From NCBI RefSeq assembly GCF_014323405.1, contig NZ_JACRWE010000001.1:372001-436000 (forward strand): a stretch of DNA of 64,000 nucleotides. The letters are read 5' to 3'. The position numbers and the translations under genes are program-made. This DNA comes from Romboutsia faecis (GTDB lineage: Bacteria; Bacillota; Clostridia; Peptostreptococcales; Peptostreptococcaceae). Position 1 is the stretch's first letter. Each line of letters starts with the position of its first letter. Below are positions 36,560-46,213 of the stretch, one piece after another. The notes below the pieces were generated by a model. It saw only the letters and a program-made list of their open reading frames with translations. It was not told the origin of the DNA and did no database searches.

Positions 36560-36602
36560 AAAAAGTTGTCTGATATGATAAATATCATATCAAACAACTT
36601 TT
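36560..36602. terminator. Bidirectional terminator
   Basis: AAAAGTTGT..GATATGAT pairs with ATCATATC..ACAACTTTT between the converging spoVB and hydrolase genes. Confidence 0.85.
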
Positions 36603-37457
36603 CTATTTAATAGCACTCATAAATTTAATTATATCTTTTGCAGCTATGTCCATTTGCTCTTCTCTATTAATTATAGGAGTATCATCCCCTCTTTGTTCTC
36701 CGTAATCTCCAAATTGAGAATGATTAGCCCCTTCTATTTCTACATAAGTAGTATCTTCTGGCAATTTTTCTTTTGATTTAATTAATTTCTCGAAATTAAC
36801 TATACCATCCTTACTTCCCCATATAGAAAGTACTTCTTTACCCATGCTCTTTAGCTCATCCCCAATAGGATAAGATGATAATAATACAACTCCATCAACA
36901 GCACTATTTTCACTTGCAAATTTAGCTGCCATTGTGCCTCCTAACGAATGCCCACCTACAACCCATTTTTTTATATTACTATATTCATCTATCACCTTTT
37001 CTCCTCTATTATAAGAAAATATCGCTAAGTTCATAGGCATATTTACAATAACAACTTCATAACCTTGCTCAGCTATTCTTCTACATAATGGTGCATATGA
37101 TTCAGGTTCTACTTTTGCACCCGGATAAAAAATAAAACCTTTTGTGGCTTCTATATTTTTAGGTGTAAACGATATAAATTTATCTATTTTTACTTCTACT
37201 GTATTATCACTAATAAGCGCTTCTTTTGCTAACTCTTGAGGTTTATAACTATCATTTGCCCATATAAATAAACCAATAATTCCTATTACAATAGTTCCTA
37301 TAATTATCTTCATTAAGTTATTATTTTTATTTTTTCTATCTTCTTCAATGAATACTTCATTTTTTAACTCATCGTAAAGTAAAGGCCTTTCTAGTTCCAT
37401 TGTTATACTAAAAGTATCATCTAAATTTCGCCCTTTTGACTTTACATCATCTTTCAT
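36603..37457 (-). CDS. Membrane-anchored alpha/beta hydrolase
   Basis: A 284-residue protein: about 48 cytoplasmic residues, one transmembrane helix (LMKIIIGTIVIGIIGLFIW, residues 48-66), then an alpha/beta hydrolase domain outside. Catalytic triad candidates: Ser in GGHSLGGTM, Asp in GSKDGI, and His in GANHSQFGDY. FIFYPGAKVEPESYAPLC marks the oxyanion region. Substrate unknown. GGGAGG ribosome site. Confidence 0.88.
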   Translation of the reverse strand: MKDDVKSKGRNLDDTFSITMELERPLLYDELKNEVFIEEDRKNKNNNLMKIIIGTIVIGIIGLFIWANDSYKPQELAKEALISDNTVEVKIDKFISFTPKNIEATKGFIFYPGAKVEPESYAPLCRRIAEQGYEVVIVNMPMNLAIFSYNRGEKVIDEYSNIKKWVVGGHSLGGTMAAKFASENSAVDGVVLLSSYPIGDELKSMGKEVLSIWGSKDGIVNFEKLIKSKEKLPEDTTYVEIEGANHSQFGDYGEQRGDDTPIINREEQMDIAAKDIIKFMSAIK

Positions 37458-37536
37458 ACGCTACCTCCCAAAAATCTAAATACATCTTATAGTTTACCAT
37501 ACATTATTTGTTTTTTCACCTTATAAAATATTTCAA

Positions 37537-37565
37537 TTTTATTACTTTTTCAATAAGTAATAAAA
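37537..37565. repeat. Hairpin upstream of the hydrolase gene
   Basis: TTTTATTACTT at 37537-37547 and AAGTAATAAAA at 37555-37565 form an 11-bp stem. It may be a second terminator for the zinc-ribbon genes or an operator. Confidence 0.45.
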
Positions 37566-37577
37566 TCGAAATATAAA

Positions 37578-37622
37578 AAAGAGATTAGCCTTAATATTAT
37601 TACATATCAAACTAATCTCTTT
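37578..37622 (-). terminator. Terminator of the zinc-ribbon gene pair
   Basis: AAAGAGATTAG pairs with CTAATCTCTTT, with TTTTTATAT beyond on the minus strand. Confidence 0.8.
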
Positions 37623-37651
37623 ACATTTATACTATTTTATTTAATTAATTG

Positions 37652-38161
37652 TTACATGAGTTTAACTTTTTTGCCACAGCATATACAGTAATTAGAGTCT
37701 GATTCAATTTTAGAATCACAAAATTCACATATTATCATATTTCTGTCATCTAAATTATCAACCTTTTTGCCACAAACTGAGCAAAATCTATCTTGATTTT
37801 TAATTTTATTACCACATTCACAATCATTAGTATTATTCTTTTTCATCAATTTATTTAATTCTATATTTCTATCATAGATAAACTTATCTAACTCTAATAA
37901 AGAGCTAGATAAACTATCAAAATCCTCAATGTTTATATATCCTTCCCTAATTTTTTGATAAGTCAATATTCCCATTTCCATAAGTAAAATAGATTTTTTA
38001 TTTTCAGCATCATTTATTAGATTATATATTCTAGTTCTTTCTTCATAATCTTCTCTTTCACTATTTCCTTTAGATACATTTTCTTTAATTTTAGAAAATT
38101 TATGGTTTATTTTATCTTTAAATTTATTGTTATCTAAATTATTATTTTGTAAATTATCCAT
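37652..38161 (-). CDS. Zinc-ribbon protein with coiled-coil
   Basis: A 169-residue protein: charged coiled-coil-like N-terminal two thirds, then two zinc ribbons, CECG...CSVCGKK and CEFC...CICCGKK, eight cysteines in all. No membrane segment. It lies 20 bases after a membrane protein that also starts with a zinc ribbon, so they likely work together. Function unknown. Confidence 0.8.
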   Translation of the reverse strand: MDNLQNNNLDNNKFKDKINHKFSKIKENVSKGNSEREDYEERTRIYNLINDAENKKSILLMEMGILTYQKIREGYINIEDFDSLSSSLLELDKFIYDRNIELNKLMKKNNTNDCECGNKIKNQDRFCSVCGKKVDNLDDRNMIICEFCDSKIESDSNYCICCGKKVKLM

Positions 38162-38181
38162 TTTGATTTACTCCTCCGATA

Positions 38182-39552
38182 TTAATTAAAAATATTTAAC
38201 TTGTATCCTAGTAAGGATATAAAAAAACTATATATAAATGAGATTAATACAGAGCTTACAATTCCAAACCCCATAGTTAAAGGTGTATTATAATTGCTTA
38301 AACTAAATATATCAACGCTACTACCTAAGGTTGCTGTTGTAAGTATTGACAATACACCTACTAAAATCGAATAAAATCCACTTAATAATAAAATCGGCTT
38401 AATACCTTCTTCACTTTTACCATATTTCATTTCTAATTTACATGAAAATACTATGATTACTAAAGCTGATAAGAAAAACATAGCTACAAGCATTAAAGTA
38501 GTCGTTAAGTATAAGTCTGATCCTATCAAATTAAATAAAGATAATCCCTGGCTTCCTATAGTAACAGGAATAAAGTTTCCAAAAGACCATATATACGCTG
38601 CTAGCTGGCTTAACCCTACACCGATGCCTACCTGATTTACATAGTTTGATATACCTAAGTTATATAAATAACTTCTGTCTGCCATAGTCAAAATACATAA
38701 AATTACAAATGTTAATACATACCCTATTAAAAGCATGTTGATAGCTCTTTTTAATATACCTAAATACATATTTTCATTTTCATATTCTTTTTTATAAAGA
38801 AGTATATAAGTTGATAAAAAACCTATAATAAATCCTTTAAGTATCATTCCTAGTGATCCAAAACTAAATTGTACTATATATCCATATTGCATCATATCGT
38901 AAGAATAACTCATTTTTGTTTTGCTAAATAAAGCTAGCACCCCTAAAATTAATCCGTATGTCACACCTACTCCTAGTGAATTTCTTAAGGCTGACTGTGA
39001 ATTTTTTGTAAACTTCTTATTAAAGATTAAATTTGATACAGTAATTGATACTATAGGCAATACAGCTAAAATAATTATACCTAGATTTAGCTCAAGTCCA
39101 CCCCATCCCATTGTAGTTGATGAGTATACACTTAAAGACCCTAGATTTAAACTTAAAAGTATATGTATAGTATTAATCACATCTGCTATATCTGGAATAT
39201 AACTAGACACTGTGCCTTTAAGTATAGTCGATATAATAAATAATATTATAATAGCTACTAATGATGTAATAAATGTTTTAGGCATGTTTAAGTAACTAAT
39301 TACATCTTTATAATCCCACTTTTCGACTCTAGCATATGATTTATCTGTATTATAAATTTCTTCCAAATTAAATCCGCAAGACTTACAATAAATATCATTA
39401 TCTTCAACCTTATTATCACAATTAGAGCATTTTTCTGCTTTAACTTTTCTTAATGTAAGTTCTTTGCTTTTTATTTGTCTACTCATAGTACCGTTAACTT
39501 TAGAATAATTGCTATATTTATCATTAACGTTATTAAAATCAATATTATCCAT
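38182..39552 (-). CDS. Multi-span membrane protein with N-terminal zinc ribbon
   Basis: A 456-residue protein. Residues 36-60 hold CSNC...CKSCG (double CxxC ribbon); from about residue 95 on there are roughly ten hydrophobic segments (TSLVAIIILFIIS, LILGVLALF, and others). The family is not recognised beyond 'zinc-ribbon membrane protein'. GGAGG site. Upstream partner of the 37652 gene. Confidence 0.8.
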   Translation of the reverse strand: MDNIDFNNVNDKYSNYSKVNGTMSRQIKSKELTLRKVKAEKCSNCDNKVEDNDIYCKSCGFNLEEIYNTDKSYARVEKWDYKDVISYLNMPKTFITSLVAIIILFIISTILKGTVSSYIPDIADVINTIHILLSLNLGSLSVYSSTTMGWGGLELNLGIIILAVLPIVSITVSNLIFNKKFTKNSQSALRNSLGVGVTYGLILGVLALFSKTKMSYSYDMMQYGYIVQFSFGSLGMILKGFIIGFLSTYILLYKKEYENENMYLGILKRAINMLLIGYVLTFVILCILTMADRSYLYNLGISNYVNQVGIGVGLSQLAAYIWSFGNFIPVTIGSQGLSLFNLIGSDLYLTTTLMLVAMFFLSALVIIVFSCKLEMKYGKSEEGIKPILLLSGFYSILVGVLSILTTATLGSSVDIFSLSNYNTPLTMGFGIVSSVLISFIYSFFISLLGYKLNIFN

Positions 39553-39621
39553 ACTATTCCTCCATCATTACTTATTTGCTATATTAAAACAATTGTATTT
39601 TATTTATATCCATTATACAAA

Positions 39622-39667
39622 AAAATACTTAACTATAGCTTAACTAAAAACTATAATTAAGTATTTT
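39622..39667 (-). terminator. Terminator of the rhodanese gene
   Basis: AAAATACTTAA pairs with TTAAGTATTTT around an inner CTATAG/CTATAA pair; minus-strand T run follows. Confidence 0.8.
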
Positions 39668-39677
39668 ATATATTTTT

Positions 39678-39980
39678 CTAGATTACATAATCTATTATTC
39701 CCTTTTCTAAATTATATAAATCATTGAATCCTTCCATAGCTAATAAATTACATGCCGTAATACTCCTATGTCCACTCCTACAGTATATAACTATCTTTCT
39801 ATCCTTATAATCCTCAATCTCATCCATATTAAAAAGCAATTCCGAAAGCGGAACATTCACAGCACCATCAATCTTACTTTCCATAAATTCTTCTTTAGTT
39901 CTTATATCTAAAAGTAAAAAATCTTCTTCATTCTTTAAAAGCATATTTAATTCTCTTTTATCTATATTTGTATAACTCAT
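39678..39980 (-). CDS. Rhodanese-like sulfurtransferase
   Basis: A 100-residue single rhodanese domain: LLLDIRTKEEF, GAVNVPLSEL, and the active-site loop IVIYCRSGHRS with the catalytic Cys. It would carry sulfane sulfur in the cytoplasm; partner unknown. GAGGTG ribosome site. Single-gene unit. Confidence 0.92.
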   Translation of the reverse strand: MSYTNIDKRELNMLLKNEEDFLLLDIRTKEEFMESKIDGAVNVPLSELLFNMDEIEDYKDRKIVIYCRSGHRSITACNLLAMEGFNDLYNLEKGIIDYVI

Positions 39981-40069
39981 AATTCACCTCGACCAATTAT
40001 AAATTTTATCATATTATTTATATACCCCTTCTTTTATTTTTCAAGCGGTAAATTCTAATTCATATACAA

Positions 40070-40094
40070 AAAAAGGGCCTTCAAAGCCCTTTTT
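40070..40094 (-). terminator. Terminator of asnS
   Basis: AAAAAGGGC-CTTCAAA-GCCCTTTTT seven bases past the asnS stop codon on the minus strand. Confidence 0.85.
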
Positions 40095-40100
40095 ATAAAA

Positions 40101-41501
40101 TTAGAATTCAGCATTTCTTGGTGTACGAGGGAATGGTATTACGTCTCTTATGTTAGACATACCAGTCATGTACATTATTATTCTTTCAAATCCAAGACCG
40201 AATCCTGAATGTGTAGCTGTTCCGAACTTTCTAAGTTCTAAGTACCACCAGTAATCTTCCTCATTTAATCCTAACTCTTTAATTCTTTCTAACAATACAT
40301 CTTCTCTTTCTTCTCTTTGAGAACCTCCAACTATTTCACCAACACCTGGAACTAATAAGTCCATAGCTCTAACAGTTTTTCCATCTTCGTTCATTCTCAT
40401 GTAGAAGGCCTTTATATCTTTTGGATAATCCGTTACGAATACTGGAGCATTGAAAACTTGCTCTGTTATATATCTTTCATGCTCAGTCTGTAAATCATCC
40501 CCCCAATTAACCGGATATTCAAACTCATGACCTGAGTTTTGTAGTAATTCTACAGCTTCAGTATAAGTTATTCTCTTGAATTCAGAATTAACTACATTGT
40601 TTAATCTATCAAATAAACCTTTATCTATAAAGCTATTGAAGAATTCCATTTCTTCTGGAGCATTTTCCATAACGTAGTTTATAATATATTTTATTAAGTC
40701 TTCAGCAAGTTCCATATCATCTTCTAAATCACCAAATGCTATTTCTGGTTCTATCATCCAGAACTCTGAAGCATGTCTTTGAGTAAATGAGTTTTCAGCT
40801 CTGAATGTTGGTCCAAATGTATAAACATTTCTAAATGCAAGCGCCATTATTTCTGCATTTAACTGACCACTAACTGTCAAGTTAGCTTCTTTTCCAAAGA
40901 AGTCTTTAGAATAATCTATGTTACCTTCCTCCGTCTTAGGTATATTGTTTAAATCCATAGTAGTTAATCTAAACATTTCTCCAGCACCTTCACAGTCACT
41001 TCCTGTTATAATTGGAGAGTGTGCATATACGAAGTTTCTTTCCTGGAAGAACTTATGTATAGCGTATGCAGCTAAACTCCTTACTCTAAATACTGCTGAG
41101 AAAGTATTACTTCTTGGTCTTAAGTGGGCTATAGTTCTTAAGTACTCAAGAGTATGTCTTTTCTTTTGTAATGGGTATGAGCTATCAGACTCACCTTCTA
41201 CTACTATGTTAGTAGCATGTATTTCTATTGGTTGCTTAGCTCCCTCTGTTGATACAACCTCACCCTCTACTAATATAGACGAACTTATTGGTAGTTTAGA
41301 TATTTCTTTGAAATTATCTAATTTATCATCAGCTAATATTATTTGCATGTTTTTAAAGAAACTACCATCATTTAATTCTACGAACCCGAAGTTCTTAGAT
41401 CCTCTAGATGTTCTTATCCATCCAGCTACTTTTACAGTTTTACCGATATATTCTTCTTGGTTTCTGTATAATTCTTTTACAGTTATAAATTGTTGTTGCA
41501 T
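40101..41501 (-). CDS. asnS: Asparaginyl-tRNA synthetase
   Basis: A 466-residue class II synthetase. N-terminal OB fold ([21 protein letters not shown]), then motif 2 [21 protein letters not shown] and motif 3 [27 protein letters not shown]. The serine-for-proline style and length fit AsnRS rather than AspRS. The leader carries an Asn-type T-box. GGAGG site. Confidence 0.97.
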   Translation of the reverse strand: MQQQFITVKELYRNQEEYIGKTVKVAGWIRTSRGSKNFGFVELNDGSFFKNMQIILADDKLDNFKEISKLPISSSILVEGEVVSTEGAKQPIEIHATNIVVEGESDSSYPLQKKRHTLEYLRTIAHLRPRSNTFSAVFRVRSLAAYAIHKFFQERNFVYAHSPIITGSDCEGAGEMFRLTTMDLNNIPKTEEGNIDYSKDFFGKEANLTVSGQLNAEIMALAFRNVYTFGPTFRAENSFTQRHASEFWMIEPEIAFGDLEDDMELAEDLIKYIINYVMENAPEEMEFFNSFIDKGLFDRLNNVVNSEFKRITYTEAVELLQNSGHEFEYPVNWGDDLQTEHERYITEQVFNAPVFVTDYPKDIKAFYMRMNEDGKTVRAMDLLVPGVGEIVGGSQREEREDVLLERIKELGLNEEDYWWYLELRKFGTATHSGFGLGFERIIMYMTGMSNIRDVIPFPRTPRNAEF

Positions 41502-41545
41502 TTTTATTTCCTCCTTTTATTAGTTTAACTTAGTATTTTTATAAT

Positions 41546-41815
41546 AAAAAAGCCCTTCATCCCATATAAAGGGACGAAAGACTATACTTTCGCGGTACCA
41601 CCCTAATTGTCAAAATTGACCTCTTAGTTAAGCTATGCTTATGATCGTAACGGGATCTTCCGTCTAAGCCTACTTGCTATTGCTTTCGGTTAGAAACTCC
41701 GAGATGTTCTTCTATATAAATTTCGTATTAGGCTTACACCATCCCCAACTCGCTATGACTACCTTTTATATATACTCTTCTCTTCATTGTCTTTAGTATT
41801 AGTATTTCAATTTGT
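41546..41815 (-). ncRNA. T-box leader riboswitch, Asn specifier
   Basis: On the minus strand the conserved T-box AGGGTGGTACCGCG is at 41604-41591, followed by a GC stem and six T at 41551-41546 (terminator form). Stem I holds an AGAACATC specifier loop; AAC at 41708-41706 is an Asn codon, matching the asnS gene it precedes. Uncharged tRNA-Asn would stabilise the antiterminator and switch on asnS. Confidence 0.95.
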
Positions 41816-41821
41816 AAGAAG

Positions 41822-41850
41822 ATTATACCAACTAATAAAATTTTAGTCAA
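41822..41850 (-). promoter_or_regulatory. Sigma-A promoter of the asnS T-box transcript
   Basis: Minus-strand TTGACT, 17-base spacer, TATAAT. It sets the start of the leader near 41815. Confidence 0.9.
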
Positions 41851-42025
41851 TATCTTTATTTAATGTGAATTTTATGTTCTTTTTCTACAATATTGATATT
41901 ATTTAATATTCGACATATTTTTCCATTATATACCATATTTTTTATTATTTTAATTTATTATTTTTTAATTATTTGGTATAGTCTTATTAGACAGTTTTTA
42001 TAATAAAAATAATCCGAGGTGAATA

Positions 42026-45000
42026 ATGATAGATATAAAAAAAAGTTTAAAAAATATTTTTTTAACTATAATTTCGATACTAACCTTAAGCTCAGAACAT
42101 GCATATGCAACTTCATATAACGATATAATTTTTAAAAGTTTAACTATTGAAAATGGATTATCTCAATCAACAGTCGAGACAATACTTCAAGATAGTAATG
42201 GATATATATGGATTGGAACAAATGATGGATTAAATAAGTATAACGGATATAGTTTTAAAAAATATGAACATGATATATATAATAAAAATACAATTAGTAG
42301 CAATTATATTGTAGATATTATAGAAGATCAAGATGGGTATATCTGGGTCTCAACTACAAATGGATTAAATAAAATAAACCCTAAAGATGACACTATTATT
42401 AATTACTTCACAACATCTAAAGATAAGAGTCTTTCAAATAATCGTATATGTGAGATTTTAGTCAGAAAAAATAATGATATCTTAGTCACAACATCTGATG
42501 GTTTAAATTTATATAATAAAGATACAGATTCATTCGAAAGAATACTAGGCAATAAAAATGACTTACCTAGCCAGTACATACATTCTATCGAAGAAGATTA
42601 TTATGAAAATATTTGGTTAGGAACTCAAAGTGGATTAGTAAAATTAGATAAAAACCTAACTAAGATCCAAGAATTTACTAATAAAACAGTTGAGTCAATT
42701 TCAGATAATCCTATATATAGAGTATATAGCGATGGACCTGATAACATATGGGTTGCAACTTTAGGTTCTGGCCTTATAAATATAAATTCTAAAACCAACG
42801 ATATAAAAACATACAAAAATAATAATTCAAAAAAATCTCTTCCTAATGACGTAGTACGAGATATATTAAGAGATTCTAATGGAAATTTATGGATAGTAAC
42901 TCAAGGTGGAATATGTAAGTATAATGAAAGTGATGATAACTTCACTACATATAAAAATAAAATTTACAATCAGAATAGTCTTATAGATGATAAAGCTTAT
43001 TGTATTATAGAAGATAAAAGTGGATTAATGTGGGTAGGTACTTATAAGGGTATTTCTCTATTTGATTCTAATAATAAATTTGAACATTATAGCACAGACC
43101 CATTTGATAAAAATTCATTGAGTAGCAACATGATACACGGTATTTATGAAGATAGTATCAATAATATTTGGGTAGGGACTAGTATAAAAGGAGTTAATAT
43201 AATTGATAAAAAAACTAATAACATAAAAATTTTAAGTACTGAAAATAGTGACTTATGTAATGACTCTATAGCTGATATTACTGGAACCAAAAATGAAATT
43301 TTTATTGGTACAGCCGGTGGACTCTCTGTTATTAATCAATCCTCTAAAAGCATAGAAAACTTTACTACAAAAGATGGATTACCTGTAGACCCTATAAAAT
43401 CTTTATTTATTGATAGTACTAATCACCTTTGGATTGGTACAAATAAAGGCTTAGCTATTATGGATATTAATACTAAAAAAATATTAAATATTACCCATGT
43501 TCTTGAGAATAATTCTATTAATGACTTATTTATAAAGGATATATATGAAAGTAAAAACGGAAACTATTATATTGGTTGCTTTTTAGATGGTGGATTAGTC
43601 CAATTAAACCCAATTGATAATAGCATTAAAGTTTATAAAAACATAGAAAATGATAATTCTAGTATAAGTAATAATTCAATACGATCAATATCAGAAGATA
43701 ATTTAGGAAATTTACTCGTAGGTACTAGTCATGGCTTAAACATTCTAGATGTAGATTCAGGTAAATTTAAACATTATACAACTAACGATGGTTTACCTAA
43801 CAATACCATTTATGGAATTTTAGTGGATTCATACAATCATATTTGGATGAGTACAAACTCTGGGCTATCAAAATTTAATCCATCTACAGAGGTATTCCAA
43901 AATTTTACCATAATAGATGGTATTCAAAGTAATGAATTTAATGGAAATGCTTATTTTAAAGCTAATGATGGAAAATTTTACTTTGGAGGAATAAATGGTT
44001 TAAATGCATTTTTTCCAGAAAAAATAGATGTATCAGAATTTACACCTAATGTAATCTTTGATGAATTTAAGGTAGAGGGTTTAAGTTATGATACCACCTC
44101 TAACTATGATCTTGAATCGAACGAAAATAATATCTCTTTAAGCTTCTTCGTCAATGACTATAAAAATTTAAACGGAGTTCAATATTATTATATGCTAGAA
44201 GGATCTGATGAAAATTGGAATATATCCCATAATAACGAAATAATTTATGGAAACTTATCTCCTGGTAATTATACGTTTAAAGTAAAAGCTTTAAACTACA
44301 ATGGGGTTATGAGCCCTGAAAATAAAATTTCATTTACAATAAAGCCTCCATTTTGGAAAAGTAATCTTGCTATTTATATATATATAATAATATTTTTAAT
44401 TGCAATATACTTCAACCGTAGCAAAGTTAAAAGGTTAGATAAATTAGTAGAAAAACGTACAGAAGAACTTGTATATGAAATGAATAAAAATAAAAAATTA
44501 TTTAATAAACTGATAAAGCTTGAAGTAAGTAAGAATAATTATTTTGTAAATTTATCTCATGAATTAAGAACACCTTTAAATGTACTAAATGGAACAAGCC
44601 AACTTATAAAAGATTTTAATAAAAAAGGTGAAATCGAACCGAATAAATTAGATTACTATATGGATATAATGACTCGAAATTGTAATAGACTATTAAATAT
44701 AATAAATAATATAATCGATACTAGCAAACTTCAAAGTGATAACTATATAATAACTAAAAAAAATGAAGATATAGTTTATATCGTTGAGGAAACCATATTA
44801 GGATTGAAGGATTATATAGAAAGCAAAGGAATAGAATTTACTATAGATACAATGGTTGAAGAAAAAGTAATAGAGTGTGATAAATATGAAATCGAAAGAT
44901 GCATAGTAAATTTAATTGGAAATGCAGTTAAATTTACTCCAAAAGGCGGTAAAATCGATGTATTGATAAATGATTTAGATAGTGCTGTAGAGATACGTAT

Positions 45001-45232
45001 AAAAGATACAGGTATAGGAATAAGTAAAGAAAATCAATTAACTATATTTAATAAATTTAATCAAGTTTTAGATTCTAACTCAGAATCAAAAGGGGGAAGT
45101 GGTTTAGGTCTTACTATAACTAAACATTTAATAGAGCTTCATAACGGACAAATATCTGTAAAAAGTAAATTAGGTGAAGGAAGTGAGTTTATAATCATAT
45201 TACCTACTAATAGTAACGAAAATATAAATTAA
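42026..45232 (+). CDS. Propeller-type sensor histidine kinase
   Basis: A 1068-residue sensor. A signal peptide (IFLTIISILTLSSEHAYA) is followed by about 14 Reg_prop-type blades (residues about 35-680, repeated IWIGTNDGLNKY-like units), a Y_Y_Y domain (about 690-770: YYYMLEGSDENWN, GNYTFKVKA), one transmembrane helix (about 783-798), then HisKA with NLSHELRTPLNVLNG and HATPase with NLIGNAVKF, KDTGIGISKE and GGSGLGLTI. No receiver or HTH domain follows, unlike Bacteroides HTCS hybrids. The ligand is probably outside the cell, likely a glycan by analogy. No response regulator lies next to it. Confidence 0.93.
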   Translation: MIDIKKSLKNIFLTIISILTLSSEHAYATSYNDIIFKSLTIENGLSQSTVETILQDSNGYIWIGTNDGLNKYNGYSFKKYEHDIYNKNTISSNYIVDIIEDQDGYIWVSTTNGLNKINPKDDTIINYFTTSKDKSLSNNRICEILVRKNNDILVTTSDGLNLYNKDTDSFERILGNKNDLPSQYIHSIEEDYYENIWLGTQSGLVKLDKNLTKIQEFTNKTVESISDNPIYRVYSDGPDNIWVATLGSGLININSKTNDIKTYKNNNSKKSLPNDVVRDILRDSNGNLWIVTQGGICKYNESDDNFTTYKNKIYNQNSLIDDKAYCIIEDKSGLMWVGTYKGISLFDSNNKFEHYSTDPFDKNSLSSNMIHGIYEDSINNIWVGTSIKGVNIIDKKTNNIKILSTENSDLCNDSIADITGTKNEIFIGTAGGLSVINQSSKSIENFTTKDGLPVDPIKSLFIDSTNHLWIGTNKGLAIMDINTKKILNITHVLENNSINDLFIKDIYESKNGNYYIGCFLDGGLVQLNPIDNSIKVYKNIENDNSSISNNSIRSISEDNLGNLLVGTSHGLNILDVDSGKFKHYTTNDGLPNNTIYGILVDSYNHIWMSTNSGLSKFNPSTEVFQNFTIIDGIQSNEFNGNAYFKANDGKFYFGGINGLNAFFPEKIDVSEFTPNVIFDEFKVEGLSYDTTSNYDLESNENNISLSFFVNDYKNLNGVQYYYMLEGSDENWNISHNNEIIYGNLSPGNYTFKVKALNYNGVMSPENKISFTIKPPFWKSNLAIYIYIIIFLIAIYFNRSKVKRLDKLVEKRTEELVYEMNKNKKLFNKLIKLEVSKNNYFVNLSHELRTPLNVLNGTSQLIKDFNKKGEIEPNKLDYYMDIMTRNCNRLLNIINNIIDTSKLQSDNYIITKKNEDIVYIVEETILGLKDYIESKGIEFTIDTMVEEKVIECDKYEIERCIVNLIGNAVKFTPKGGKIDVLINDLDSAVEIRIKDTGIGISKENQLTIFNKFNQVLDSNSESKGGSGLGLTITKHLIELHNGQISVKSKLGEGSEFIIILPTNSNENIN

Positions 45233-45233
45233 A

Positions 45234-45275
45234 TAATAAAATGGCCAATAACTTATAAGTTATTGGCCATTTTAT
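45234..45275. terminator. Perfect 42-base palindromic terminator
   Basis: AATAAAATGGCCAATAACTT and its inverse, centred on TATA, start right after the kinase stop codon. Confidence 0.9.
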
Positions 45276-45339
45276 TATTTAATTTATACGTTTTAACTCT
45301 ACAATTCTAGTCAATAATTCATTATAAGAGGTGGTGTAC

Positions 45340-45741
45340 ATGAAATATTTTTTATCATTTCTATTAATACTATTTTTTATTTCTCCAAATATAGAAAAAG
45401 ATAAATCTATATCAGAAGTTTTTAGAGATGGATTTTTTAATTATATAACTTGCTTAGATAAATCTTTTAATTATGCCAAACAAAACTTCCCAATTATCTC
45501 AACTTTAACAGAATTGAGTTATGAAAAAACTTATAATAAAATTATGGATACTAGATCTTTTACTAAACATCTAGTATCTTCAGGTGAAACTATAGATGAT
45601 ATAATAAAGAAATATAATTTTAATATCAATAATAGCGATTTAGATGATTTTAGAGAAATTATTTATAAGGAAAATTCAGATGTTGTGTCAGAGGACTATA
45701 ATATACAATCAGGTGAATACATCTTCGTACCTACAGAGTAA
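45340..45741 (+). CDS. Small exported protein with LysM-like end
   Basis: About 133 residues from ATG 45340 behind AGAGGTGG. A hydrophobic start (FLSFLLILFFISP) is a signal or anchor. The C-terminus HLVSSGETIDDIIKKYNF ... IQSGEYIFVPTE resembles a stretched LysM unit (GETI..I...Y and final YI.VP). It may bind peptidoglycan. Between two terminators, alone. Confidence 0.65.
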   Translation: MKYFLSFLLILFFISPNIEKDKSISEVFRDGFFNYITCLDKSFNYAKQNFPIISTLTELSYEKTYNKIMDTRSFTKHLVSSGETIDDIIKKYNFNINNSDLDDFREIIYKENSDVVSEDYNIQSGEYIFVPTE

Positions 45742-45767
45742 AAGGCTATCTAAATTTAGATAGCCTT
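45742..45767 (+). terminator. Terminator
   Basis: AAGGCTATCTAAA pairs with TTTAGATAGCCTT directly after the stop codon, T-rich downstream. Confidence 0.85.
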
Positions 45768-45795
45768 CTTACTTTTTATTAAATTTTATTAAATA

Positions 45796-45990
45796 TCAAG
45801 TTCGACTACCATTATCTACCCAGTCTTTTGCTTGTAGAACATTCTCTTCTGATGGTATTGTTACATTACTTTCTGGCATAATTTCATCAGCCTCTGATAT
45901 TGGGGCATTTAACCCTTGGTCTAATGCTAATTTTAAATTTAACCTTCTATTATTCTCTCCAGTTAATGCTTTAGCTTTATTTTCTATCAA
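45796..45990 (-). CDS. DUF3787 small protein, TTG start
   Basis: A 64-residue protein. The start is a TTG at 45990 because AGAGGTG lies six bases before it; the longer frame begins upstream of that site. The C-terminus NVTIPSEENVLQAKDWVDNG is the hallmark of DUF3787, a clostridial family of small proteins of unknown role. Confidence 0.75.
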   Translation of the reverse strand: MIENKAKALTGENNRRLNLKLALDQGLNAPISEADEIMPESNVTIPSEENVLQAKDWVDNGSRT

Positions 45991-46213
45991 AATTATCACC
46001 TCTTGTTGTCTTTTAATATATATTGTTAACACTTTTTTTATTACAATTCGCATTATGATAATTTTCACTATTTTTAATTTATACTTAGATAATATCTTAA
46101 GATTTTCTAAACATTTATCAATTTTGTATGTATCAATAAGAAATTTATTGTATAATACTACTATTAATTATAATAATGTAACTTAATTTATATGACAAAA
46201 AGGATGTGTTATT

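Noticed and set aside
41546..41815. tRNA gene or ordinary attenuator
   Set aside because: The conserved T-box sequence, Asn specifier and following asnS identify a T-box leader.
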